64,000 nucleotides of DNA. Source: Planococcus sp. PAMC 21323. GTDB taxonomy: Bacteria > Bacillota > Bacilli > Bacillales_A > Planococcaceae. Positions 15,947-23,132 of this stretch are shown here, in pieces. The number at the start of each line of letters is the position of its first letter. Positions within the stretch are counted from its first letter, which is position 1. The notes under the pieces are model-generated. The model ran no database searches. It saw only the letters and a list, made by a program, of their open reading frames with translations, and had not been told where the DNA came from. The DNA is taken from the NCBI RefSeq assembly GCF_000785555.1, contig NZ_CP009129.1, forward strand, positions 1,736,001 through 1,800,000, written 5' to 3'. Made by a program: the position numbers and the translations under genes.

Positions 15947-16145
15947 ACCAAAACCCAGCACAAAAATCACAAAAAGAACGTTCGTAAGCATATCAACATA
16001 CTCAACGTATTAACTTTTCTTAAGCACTTATTTATTTTTCTATATCCCAAAGGCGACTAATAGATTTTAGGCACCATTCCGACTTTGGGGTGGTATACAA
16101 CTGGGCACTCCGGAATTTTTGCTCCTGGATTTTGTTGATACTTTT

Positions 16146-16343
16146 TTAAATTGGAGTGAATACGAAACTCCAGGTTAAGGAAGTAATAATATAAACAAAT
16201 GGGATCGTTGCCCATATCGTATTCTTTTGGGTACTTATTTTCTCATCTCGATTACTTTTTTTAATAATTGAAATCAAATTCAAACAAAAAATAACTGCAA
16301 GAATCGGATTTAGAAAAATGCTAATAACAACTATAGATTCCAT
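16146..16343 (-). CDS. Small two-helix membrane protein
   Basis: A 65-residue protein with two membrane helices (about residues 3-26 and 44-62) joined by a polar, lysine-rich loop. The start follows AGGAGAGGTGAAGG. It is the downstream partner of another small membrane protein at 16447-16764, so the two may form a complex. Function unknown. Confidence 0.6.
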   Translation of the reverse strand: MESIVVISIFLNPILAVIFCLNLISIIKKSNRDEKISTQKNTIWATIPFVYIITSLTWSFVFTPI

Positions 16344-16446
16344 GAACCTTCACCTCTCCTTTTGATATAACAAATAACACCAAATATCCAAGGATTAGCC
16401 CGTTGTAAGTTAAAAGGGAAAAAAGGGGATAAAAGAATATTTTCTC

Positions 16447-16764
16447 TCATTCTTCTTTTTCTCCTTCTGTTTTCAAGAAATGCATCAAGCTTTGAACAAT
16501 AAGGATGACATAGAGCGTCACTGCAGAAAACACAACAAGTGCGCCCATCATGATTTTTATCCAGACGCCATTGTATATATCGACCCGGCATACAAAAATA
16601 ATAAACGGTATAACGATAAAAAACATACCTAAAAAGTAGCCCAAGGGTGATAAGAACAACAGAATCCGACCGTCTCCCGGTTCTTCTTTTATACTCCAAA
16701 ACAAAATTAAGCAAAATCCTGTTAAGGCAAAAACTATGATAAGAATTAGGGACAAATTAAACAT
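16447..16764 (-). CDS. Small three-helix membrane protein
   Basis: A 105-residue protein with three membrane helices (about residues 4-24, 38-60 and 70-92) and an acidic tail (KTEGEKEE). The start at 16764 follows AGGTGATATCGT. A longer open frame in another phase (16331-16714) lies inside it and is not hydrophobic in the same ordered way, so I take this frame as the real one. Function unknown. Confidence 0.65.
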   Translation of the reverse strand: MFNLSLILIIVFALTGFCLILFWSIKEEPGDGRILLFLSPLGYFLGMFFIVIPFIIFVCRVDIYNGVWIKIMMGALVVFSAVTLYVILIVQSLMHFLKTEGEKEE

Positions 16765-16803
16765 ACGATATCACCTACTTTCAAACGTACCTTTTCTTCC
16801 TTT

Positions 16804-17046
16804 TTATAACTTTTGACTAATCATTTCCTCGAACTTTTTACATGCTCTTGAATTGTATAGCACTTTTTGCAATTTTCTTATAGAAGTTAAATAGGTTTTT
16901 AACTCATTATCACTTTTAATCAGTTGAACAAGATATTGAGATTCTGAGGCAAGCTTTTTTAAACCAATATTTTTTTGAAGTTGACTAAAGTTAAATTCGA
17001 TTTTCTGGTCTTTAGAACGAAAACTATTTTCCTCCCAAGAAGTCAC
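16804..17046 (-). CDS. Small helical protein of unknown function
   Basis: An 80-residue polar protein, mainly helical (LQKNIGLKKLASESQYLVQL, then YLTSIRKLQKVLYNSRACKK). It starts with GTG at 17046, 8 bases after GGAG. It is co-oriented with the small membrane genes downstream, 40 bases from 16764. Palindrome copy E lies upstream. No family is recognised. Confidence 0.55.
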   Translation of the reverse strand: MTSWEENSFRSKDQKIEFNFSQLQKNIGLKKLASESQYLVQLIKSDNELKTYLTSIRKLQKVLYNSRACKKFEEMISQKL

Positions 17047-17124
17047 TTCAAAATCTCCACAAGTCTTTCTATATCCACATCTAGCACCATTCTAATTTAC
17101 CATTTCTATTTATTTCCCTTAAAT

Positions 17125-17160
17125 CTGAATGTAACTTAATTCACAATAAGTTACATTCAG
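17125..17160. repeat. TGAATGTAAC palindrome, copy E
   Basis: The best copy: a perfect 14-bp inverted repeat (CTGAATGTAACTTA at 17125-17138 and its complement at 17147-17160) around ATTCACAA. It lies 19 bases beyond the stop of the 17180 gene. Confidence 0.88.
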
Positions 17161-17179
17161 TTTCTCTAAATAAGTAACC

Positions 17180-17665
17180 TTATTTGAATTCCTCAGGACT
17201 CCATGTTGCTATTTCATTTTCTGGAACAGCCACAATTAACCAGTCGCCACCCCCATATCCGTCTCTATCTCCAACTTGCCAGCATTCATAGTTTTCATCA
17301 TGCCCATTCACATACAATACTTTTCCGGACTCAAGCGAAATATGCAGATGCGGCGAATCGTCTCCCAACCAAACATCTTTAACTTTTTCTCTTCTGTTTC
17401 TTAAAAGCAGTTGAAAAGATTCTTCATCATCTAGTTCTTCTAAGTTTTCTTTAGAAACCGTTATTAATCTCTCATAATTGGTAATGATAGCGATTTTCCT
17501 TATCTCGATGGTTAACCACAACATGTCCGGCTCTTGTTCAGAGAAATGTGTAAAATAGACGCGCACTACCCCAGGACTACTGCCAAACTGAAACCCATCA
17601 ATCTGACTTCCAATGAGCAATTGTTTTAAAGCTCTCTCTGCAAAGTTTTTATTTTCTCTGTTCAT
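17180..17665 (-). CDS. Possible immunity-type protein, unrecognised
   Basis: A 161-residue soluble acidic protein with beta-rich centre. Notable segments are GFQFGSSPGVVRVYFTHFSE near the start and GDRDGYGGGDWLIVAVPENE near the end. The size, acidity and context suggest an orphan toxin-immunity protein, but this is inference. The start follows GGTGGGATGAA. Palindrome copies E and F bracket the gene tightly (19 and 28 bases). Confidence 0.7.
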   Translation of the reverse strand: MNRENKNFAERALKQLLIGSQIDGFQFGSSPGVVRVYFTHFSEQEPDMLWLTIEIRKIAIITNYERLITVSKENLEELDDEESFQLLLRNRREKVKDVWLGDDSPHLHISLESGKVLYVNGHDENYECWQVGDRDGYGGGDWLIVAVPENEIATWSPEEFK

Positions 17666-17693
17666 TTCATCCCACCTTTATCCTTCACTTTAC

Positions 17694-17725
17694 GAATGTA
17701 ATTTAATTGCACATAAGTTACATTC
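17694..17725. repeat. TGAATGTAAC palindrome, copy F
   Basis: GAATGTAATTTA (17694-17705) pairs with TAAGTTACATTC (17714-17725) with one G-T pair, around 8 bases. It lies between the 17180 and 17744 genes, 18 bases past the stop of the latter. Confidence 0.8.
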
Positions 17726-17743
17726 AATTCCTCGATACTTATG

Positions 17744-17908
17744 TTATTTTGGTTCTTCCGCTTCTATGAGCTTCTTGCAGATATATCCGACAATATATTC
17801 TCTCTTTGTTATTTCTTCAATGTCCTGATTTTCAACTAACTCATCTAGTACCTGATCTACTTTTTTCCATAGCTCTGTATTTTCATATTTTTCATATGGA
17901 TGTGTCAT
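17744..17908 (-). CDS. Small conserved-type helical protein (YIVGYICKKL family)
   Basis: About 54 residues. The core MTHPYEKYENTELWKKVDQV, then a helix with TKREYIVGYICKKL, recalls a widespread small protein of Firmicutes, often found beside toxin or immunity genes, whose role I cannot name. I choose the ATG at 17908 because family members start with MTHPYEKY and AAAGG lies upstream; the open frame also has an ATG at 17932. Confidence 0.7.
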   Translation of the reverse strand: MTHPYEKYENTELWKKVDQVLDELVENQDIEEITKREYIVGYICKKLIEAEEPK

Positions 17909-18017
17909 TCTGCTATTTACCTTTACTTTCATTTTTGTGTCTCTTTTCTATAATACTTATTTTACCATTCTTAAGTTTTATAGATAGAAGTTGATAAATT
18001 ATTTCTCGCTAAAAAAC

Positions 18018-18045
18018 CGTTCGTAAAAGTACACATTTACGAACG
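18018..18045. repeat. CGTTCGTAAA palindrome
   Basis: A perfect 10-bp inverted repeat, CGTTCGTAAA (18018-18027) and TTTACGAACG (18036-18045), 28 bp in all, around 8 bases. Confidence 0.75.
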
Positions 18046-18076
18046 CTCAATTACCCCTAAAAAATATCAAAAAAAC

Positions 18077-18111
18077 ACGTTCGCAAAGGTGTTTAACCAC
18101 TTTACGAACGT
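18077..18111. repeat. CGTTCGTAAA palindrome, longer copy
   Basis: ACGTTCGCAAAG (18077-18088) pairs with CTTTACGAACGT (18100-18111) with one mismatch. A further half copy (TTTACGAACGC) lies at 18130-18140. These copies mark the right border of the accessory region. Confidence 0.7.
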
Positions 18112-18152
18112 CCAGATTTTTTCGGGGTATTTACGAACGCTTTTCGTTTTGC

Positions 18153-18368
18153 TTAATTCTTACGTTCTTTCATTTCCTCTACCGCTTTATTGTATTTATC
18201 AAAATCAAATTCTACACTGTTTTGTTTATAGAAATAGAGAATTGATTCTTTTTCACCTTGGCTTAGCAAATAAGTTACGACCGCTTTCGGGCTAGTCATA
18301 TTGATGCCTGCTTGGTTTGCGTCTGCAAGTTTCGTCAAAATATTTTCTGGTGTCTTGCTCAATGCCAT
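18153..18368 (-). CDS. Small protein in the amidohydrolase operon
   Basis: A 71-residue polar protein (MALSKTPENILTKLADANQA..., ending EEMKERKN), mostly helical and with no known motif. The ATG at 18368 overlaps the TGA of the preceding short-chain reductase gene by one base, so the two are translationally coupled. It ends the three-gene unit 20682-18153. Confidence 0.65.
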   Translation of the reverse strand: MALSKTPENILTKLADANQAGINMTSPKAVVTYLLSQGEKESILYFYKQNSVEFDFDKYNKAVEEMKERKN

Positions 18369-19105
18369 CACTCCTTTACTGGTGGTAAATTACGAATGTC
18401 TAAAATCGTTGGTAGATCGTTAAAATCTGTTCTTTCGTTCATTTCGATTAACAATCGTGCTGTTTCTTCTGGACTGCTGAGTAAGCCACTTTCTTTGTAG
18501 TCTAGAAACTTTTCAATGAGTGGGAAATCAGCTGCATCGCTTTGGCGAATTTTTTCTTGCATGCCTGTATCGATAATTCCGGGTGCTACAGAGACCACTT
18601 TAATGTCTTCGTTTTCTACATCGATGCACGAGCTAAAATGATCGAGCCCTGCTTTTCCTGCACAGTAGGCACTCCATCCTTCATAAGCTTTACGGCCCGC
18701 TCCAGACGATATATTAATAATTCTTTTTTCACATTGATTATCTTTCAACTGATGGATAAATGCACCGCATAGTAACATCGGTGCCGTCAAATTTAATACG
18801 ATACTTTGACTGACGTCTGCTGAACCGTTCGAATGAGCCAGTCCAATCGGATCAATAGTACCTGCATTATTGACCAGCACAATTTGTTCTATATCTTTTG
18901 GCAATTGACCTAACACTTGTTCAATTATTCCTTCTATAGCATCGAGTTGGGTTAAATCAACTGAAACGAATTGTTCACCTGGCCAATTTGCTGGTTGTGT
19001 GCGCGCAATTCCAACTACCAGATGACCTTTTCCGATAAGTTGTTTGCTCCATTCGTAACCGATACCTTTTGATGCACCTGTTATAATGTAAGCTTCTTTT
19101 GACAT
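18368..19105 (-). CDS. Short-chain reductase, YueD / benzil reductase type
   Basis: A 245-residue short-chain dehydrogenase/reductase. It has the NADPH-binding TGASKGIG near residues 9-16, NNAG near 79-82, the catalytic serine in NISSGAG and the YCAGK catalytic pair (Y and K four residues apart). Overall it looks like (S)-benzoin-forming benzil reductase YueD and sepiapterin reductases. The substrate cannot be set by sequence. It begins 2 bases after the amidohydrolase stop. Confidence 0.88.
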   Translation of the reverse strand: MSKEAYIITGASKGIGYEWSKQLIGKGHLVVGIARTQPANWPGEQFVSVDLTQLDAIEGIIEQVLGQLPKDIEQIVLVNNAGTIDPIGLAHSNGSADVSQSIVLNLTAPMLLCGAFIHQLKDNQCEKRIINISSGAGRKAYEGWSAYCAGKAGLDHFSSCIDVENEDIKVVSVAPGIIDTGMQEKIRQSDAADFPLIEKFLDYKESGLLSSPEETARLLIEMNERTDFNDLPTILDIRNLPPVKE

Positions 19106-19107
19106 GC

Positions 19108-20682
19108 TTATTGCCCACCTTTTTGATACATAATTTCACCTGCTACGACCGTCATTACGGGTTCAGCTTCTAAAATTTGTTCTTCATTGCCTGCAAATAA
19201 ATCGCGATCGAAGATGGTAAAGTCCGCATCAAAACCTTCTCGGATTACCCCACGCTCGTTTTCTTTGCCAATTGCTGCAGCACTACCACTTGTATACAAC
19301 TGAATGGCTTCAAAGCGGGTTAGTTTTTCTTCTGGCAAATAACCTTCGTGTGTTTCGTATGGTTTTCTGCGCGTAACAGCAGCGTAAATCCCTAAACGCG
19401 GGTCTGCTTCTTCTATAGGAGCATCTGACCCACCTGCACAAATAAGACCATGATTTAAGAGTTTCTTCCATACATATGACCATTCTAAACGATTTTCACC
19501 GAGACGTTCCACGACCCATGGGAAATCAGAAGTGACAAAGCTTGGTTGAAGATCTAATGCGACTTCTATTTGCTGCATACGTGCGACCAAATCTTCTCGT
19601 ACGACCATTGTATGAATAAGACGGTCACGTTTTCCTTTAGGCACCGGATGTGCTTCAATGGCATCTAGCGCCATTTCTAAACCAAGATCTCCAATCACAT
19701 GAATCGCTACTGCTTCCTCGTGTTTACGAGCAATTGAAACAAGACGTTTTAGTTCTTCGTCTGATTGAATGGCAACTCCAACCGTAGAAGGATCATCATT
19801 GTACGGTTTACTTAAAAGCGCAGTACGTCCGCCAATTGAGCCATCTGCGAAAATCTTCATTGGACCCGGATCAATAAATGGTTCTGCGTAAGTTGCATTT
19901 TCCATCATTTCTTCAAATGCAATATGAGCTCTAAGTAAATGTGCACGGAACTTCACTTTATCTCCAACAACATTTTTAAACGCATCAAGTGGACGTGAAT
20001 AATGTCCGTAATAGCCCATATCTTCTGTATGCGCACCCGTTAACCCGAGTGACAACAAATGATCTACTGATTTTTTTAGCGCACGGGTTAAATAATCTAC
20101 ACTTACTTCAGGAACTTGACTGGCTACTAAATCTTGTGCTGCATCTAATAAATAACCGGTCGGTTCGCCGTCCGCATCACGCACGATCAAACCGCCTTCT
20201 GGATCTGGACTGTCTTTCGTAATACCTGCTAACGCCAGAGCGCTAGAATTTGCTAGAATCGCATGTCGACAAACGCGTTTTAACAACATGGGTGATGTGC
20301 TGATTTCATCAAGTTCGTTTCGGTGGAAAATTTTACGGTCTGCGAAATTATTTTCATTCCAGCCTTCTCCGATAAACCAATCATCTTTTTTCAGATCTTT
20401 TGTGGATTCAATTAATTGTTCGCGCATTTCTTCTGAGCTTTCAATGATAGATAAGTCAACACGCATTAACTTTTCACCGTGGCCAATCATGTGCATATGG
20501 CTATCGACCAATCCAGGATACATCGTCGCTCCTTGCAAATCGATTTCTTTATCGGCAAAACTTTTTAGTTCCTCGTACGTCCCAACTTTTTCTATGTGAT
20601 CATCCGACACTAAAACTGCTTCTGCAGTTGCGCTTTCTGCTTCCATTGTATAGATTGTTCCCCCATGCCATAACACTTTCAT
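19108..20682 (-). CDS. Amidohydrolase, YtcJ family
   Basis: A 524-residue metal-dependent amidohydrolase of the YtcJ type (which includes N-substituted formamide deformylase). The metal-binding HMH lies in YPGLVDSHMHMIGHG, with the YtcJ-typical GEGWNENNF and FADGSIGGRTALL segments, a second histidine site in EAVAIHVIGD and an aspartate in GGSDAPIEEADP. The protein is cytoplasmic. It is the first gene of an operon with a reductase and a small protein, so it may belong to a small-molecule degradation route, but the substrate is not known. Confidence 0.88.
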   Translation of the reverse strand: MKVLWHGGTIYTMEAESATAEAVLVSDDHIEKVGTYEELKSFADKEIDLQGATMYPGLVDSHMHMIGHGEKLMRVDLSIIESSEEMREQLIESTKDLKKDDWFIGEGWNENNFADRKIFHRNELDEISTSPMLLKRVCRHAILANSSALALAGITKDSPDPEGGLIVRDADGEPTGYLLDAAQDLVASQVPEVSVDYLTRALKKSVDHLLSLGLTGAHTEDMGYYGHYSRPLDAFKNVVGDKVKFRAHLLRAHIAFEEMMENATYAEPFIDPGPMKIFADGSIGGRTALLSKPYNDDPSTVGVAIQSDEELKRLVSIARKHEEAVAIHVIGDLGLEMALDAIEAHPVPKGKRDRLIHTMVVREDLVARMQQIEVALDLQPSFVTSDFPWVVERLGENRLEWSYVWKKLLNHGLICAGGSDAPIEEADPRLGIYAAVTRRKPYETHEGYLPEEKLTRFEAIQLYTSGSAAAIGKENERGVIREGFDADFTIFDRDLFAGNEEQILEAEPVMTVVAGEIMYQKGGQ

Positions 20683-20829
20683 CTAACCACTCCTTTTCTC
20701 TCTTCTCATCATAAGTTTAATCGCTCTAGCATTCAACACGTTTAGGTTGAATTTCCAATGATTCATACGTAAAGCAAAAGCACTTTCATTTATGTTATAC
20801 TGTTTTTACTTATAGAAAGCAGAGGTGAA

Positions 20830-20846
20830 CCCTCCTAGTCGGAGGG
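20830..20846 (+). promoter_or_regulatory. Hairpin that covers the ribosome site of the CNNM/CBS gene
   Basis: CCCTCC (20830-20835) pairs perfectly with GGAGGG (20841-20846) around TAGTC. GGAGGG is the Shine-Dalgarno of the TTG start at 20852. Folding would hide it, so the leader may act as a translational switch. Confidence 0.55.
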
Positions 20847-20851
20847 ACGAA

Positions 20852-22162
20852 TTGGACAGTATACTCATTCTCAATTTGTTTATGGTCGCTCTTTTAATTG
20901 GGCTAACCGCTTTATTTGTTGGATCGGAGTTTTCAATTATTCGCGTCAGAATGTCCCGCATCGATCAACTCGTTTCAGAAGGGCATAAAAATGCTAACTT
21001 GACGAAGAAAATCATTAGCAATTTGGATTATTATTTATCCGCTTGCCAATTAGGGATTACGGTAACAGCACTTGGACTTGGTTGGCTAGGTGAGTCGACT
21101 GTAGAACGACTTTTGTATCCGCTTTTTGAAAACTTTGGAATCGAAGACACAACTGCATCGATTTTTTCTTTTTTGATCGCGTTTAGCATTATTACTTTTT
21201 TACATGTCGTGATTGGCGAATTGGCGCCTAAAACGTTAGCCATTCAATATGCAGAGAAAATGGTCTTAATCTTTGCTCGCCCTCTTTATTTTTTCGGGTT
21301 GATTCTCGCACCATTCATCTGGTTGATGAATGGATCAGCTAGATTGCTTTTACGTGCTTTTGGTATCGAACCCGCCGCTTACGAGCAAGCTCACTCAGAA
21401 GAAGAATTGAAAATTATTATGACTAAAAGTTATCATAGCGGCGAAATCAATCAAACAGAATTATCGTATATGCAGAACATTTTTTCTTTCGATGAACGAT
21501 TGGCAAAAGATATTATGTTGCCCCGAACACAAATGGAGACCATTTCACTTGAGATGAGCCATGACGATTTAATGGAGATTGTTCGCGAGCATCAATACAC
21601 GCGTTACCCTGTAACTGAAAAAGGAGACAAAGACGATATTCTCGGTTTTATCAACATTAAAGAAATGCTGACCAATTACACATACCAACAAGATTTAAAT
21701 GATAGCATCGTCGTTCATGATATTCCATTTGTTCATGATATGGCACCGATTCAAGATGTTTTATTGAAAATGCAAAAAGAGCATGTTCACATGGCCATTG
21801 TCGTTGACGAATACGGCGGAACAGCGGGTGTAATTACAATGGAAGACATTTTAGAAGAAATCGTTGGTGAGATTCGTGACGAGTTTGATGAAGATGAACG
21901 CGATGAGATTAAAGCTGTAGATATTAACAACTATTTGTTAAACGGCCGCGTACTTTTATCCGATTTAGAAGATCGTTTTGCTATCGAATTTGATGATAGC
22001 GAGGATGTTGATACCATAGGCGGCTGGATTCAATTAAAAAATACGGATATTGCTGAAGGCGAGTCGGTTGAATTGCCACATCACACCATCACGGTTCGAG
22101 AGATGGAAAACCATCAGATTATTCGTGTGTTGTTATCGCGACATACAGATCTAAAAACCTAG
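20852..22162 (+). CDS. CNNM/DUF21 and CBS-domain membrane protein (CorC/HlyC type)
   Basis: A protein of about 436 residues. It has an N-terminal DUF21/CNNM membrane domain of about 190 residues with four helices, two CBS domains (the regions around MLPRTQMETISLEM and VHMAIVVDEYGGTAGVITME), and a C-terminal CorC_HlyC domain. Such proteins are linked to Mg2+ export or metal tolerance in Bacillus (YhdP group). The start is a TTG at 20852 following GGAGGG; the frame also opens at a GTG at 20825. It is divergent from the amidohydrolase operon. Confidence 0.88.
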   Translation: MDSILILNLFMVALLIGLTALFVGSEFSIIRVRMSRIDQLVSEGHKNANLTKKIISNLDYYLSACQLGITVTALGLGWLGESTVERLLYPLFENFGIEDTTASIFSFLIAFSIITFLHVVIGELAPKTLAIQYAEKMVLIFARPLYFFGLILAPFIWLMNGSARLLLRAFGIEPAAYEQAHSEEELKIIMTKSYHSGEINQTELSYMQNIFSFDERLAKDIMLPRTQMETISLEMSHDDLMEIVREHQYTRYPVTEKGDKDDILGFINIKEMLTNYTYQQDLNDSIVVHDIPFVHDMAPIQDVLLKMQKEHVHMAIVVDEYGGTAGVITMEDILEEIVGEIRDEFDEDERDEIKAVDINNYLLNGRVLLSDLEDRFAIEFDDSEDVDTIGGWIQLKNTDIAEGESVELPHHTITVREMENHQIIRVLLSRHTDLKT

Positions 22163-22163
22163 A

Positions 22164-22200
22164 AAAAATTCCAACAGCACTTTCTGCTGTTGGAATTTTT
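22164..22200. terminator. Bidirectional terminator
   Basis: A perfect 16-bp stem, AAAAATTCCAACAGCA (22164-22179) and its complement (22185-22200), loop CTTTC. It ends the CNNM/CBS gene and the convergent rhodanese gene. Confidence 0.92.
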
Positions 22201-23129
22201 TATTTTTCTTCTAATAATGATTTTTCATATTGGAATTTCTGCATTAACATTTCACCTGAATAACCTTCTTCGATCAATTTTGCTAATATTGCTTTTGTTT
22301 GGTCATCTGCTGCTTCAGGGTGCTCGCCTCGGTCAAACTCTACAACGTTTTCAGCATCAGTTATCCAATCTGAAAAACTCCCCATGTAAAGTTTTAATTG
22401 GTCAAAGCCTTTTTCAGCCATGATGGCATAAAGTGCTGCTGCTGTAACCCCGCTCCCGCAATAAACAACAGTTGGTTCGTGTTTTTGAACAACATGACTA
22501 ATATCTTTACTAAACTGGAATTCTCTTTTCGAAACAAATTGAGCCCAGTCTAAATTACGTGCTCCTGGAATGCGTCCGGCAACTGGATCGATTGGTTCTT
22601 CAAGTCCCGCGAAACGTGCAGCTGAACGGGCATCGACTAGTACACCTAGTTCGTCACCACTAATGACTTTTTTTACATATGCTTGGTCAGCAAAGATTTC
22701 GCGAACAAAGTTAGGTGCAACAGTAGATGGTACTGTCGTCGGGAGTTCCCCGGAAACTGTAACGCCTTGCTGTTTTAACGAATCGAAACCTTGTTGACTA
22801 ATGTGGACATTTTCAAATCCTGCATATTTCAATAACCACCAAGCTCGCGCTGCATAAGGCGAACCTCCTTGGTCATAAACTACAATCGAATCCTCCAAGT
22901 TTAAACCGCTTGATCGAACCAATTGAATTAGCTGTTCGTCAGCTGGCATCGGATGCCGCCCCTCGTGAGCAGCCATATCAGACATATCTTTTTCTAAATC
23001 CCAAAACACAGCTCCTGCCACATGCTCTTTTTCGTACATTTTCTTCCCGGCAGATGAATCTTTCAAATCGAATCGTGCATCAATCCATTTGTGAGTTTCG
23101 GTATCCGTTGTTTCGATAAATACTGACAT
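22200..23129 (-). CDS. Thiosulfate/3-mercaptopyruvate sulfurtransferase, tandem rhodanese
   Basis: A 309-residue protein made of two rhodanese domains. The first (about 10-140) keeps the HVAGAVFWDLEKD landmark; the second carries the active cysteine in VVYCGSGVTA at about residue 224. The CGSGVTA loop is typical of the thiosulfate/mercaptopyruvate group, which moves sulfane sulfur to cyanide or thiols. It is cytoplasmic and follows dynA by 3 bases, so it is co-transcribed with it. Confidence 0.92.
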   Translation of the reverse strand: MSVFIETTDTETHKWIDARFDLKDSSAGKKMYEKEHVAGAVFWDLEKDMSDMAAHEGRHPMPADEQLIQLVRSSGLNLEDSIVVYDQGGSPYAARAWWLLKYAGFENVHISQQGFDSLKQQGVTVSGELPTTVPSTVAPNFVREIFADQAYVKKVISGDELGVLVDARSAARFAGLEEPIDPVAGRIPGARNLDWAQFVSKREFQFSKDISHVVQKHEPTVVYCGSGVTAAALYAIMAEKGFDQLKLYMGSFSDWITDAENVVEFDRGEHPEAADDQTKAILAKLIEEGYSGEMLMQKFQYEKSLLEEK

Positions 23130-23132
23130 CGT

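Noticed and set aside
16080-16112. Possible sixth dif-like site at CATTCCGACTT...GGTATACAACT
   Set aside because: The left part matches 6 of 11 positions and the right part only 4 of 11, no better than chance.
16331-16714. 127-codon minus-strand frame
   Set aside because: It overlaps the ordered membrane protein at 16447-16764 in another phase, is rich in arginine and cysteine in no pattern, and has no good ribosome site.
11071-17725. TGAATGTAAC repeats as a CRISPR array
   Set aside because: Copies lie hundreds to thousands of bases apart, are palindromic with variable loops, and carry no regular spacers or cas genes.
5207-18150. Prophage or conjugative element as the explanation of the accessory region
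   Set aside because: No integrase, capsid, relaxase or replication gene is visible, and the genes are small and independent.
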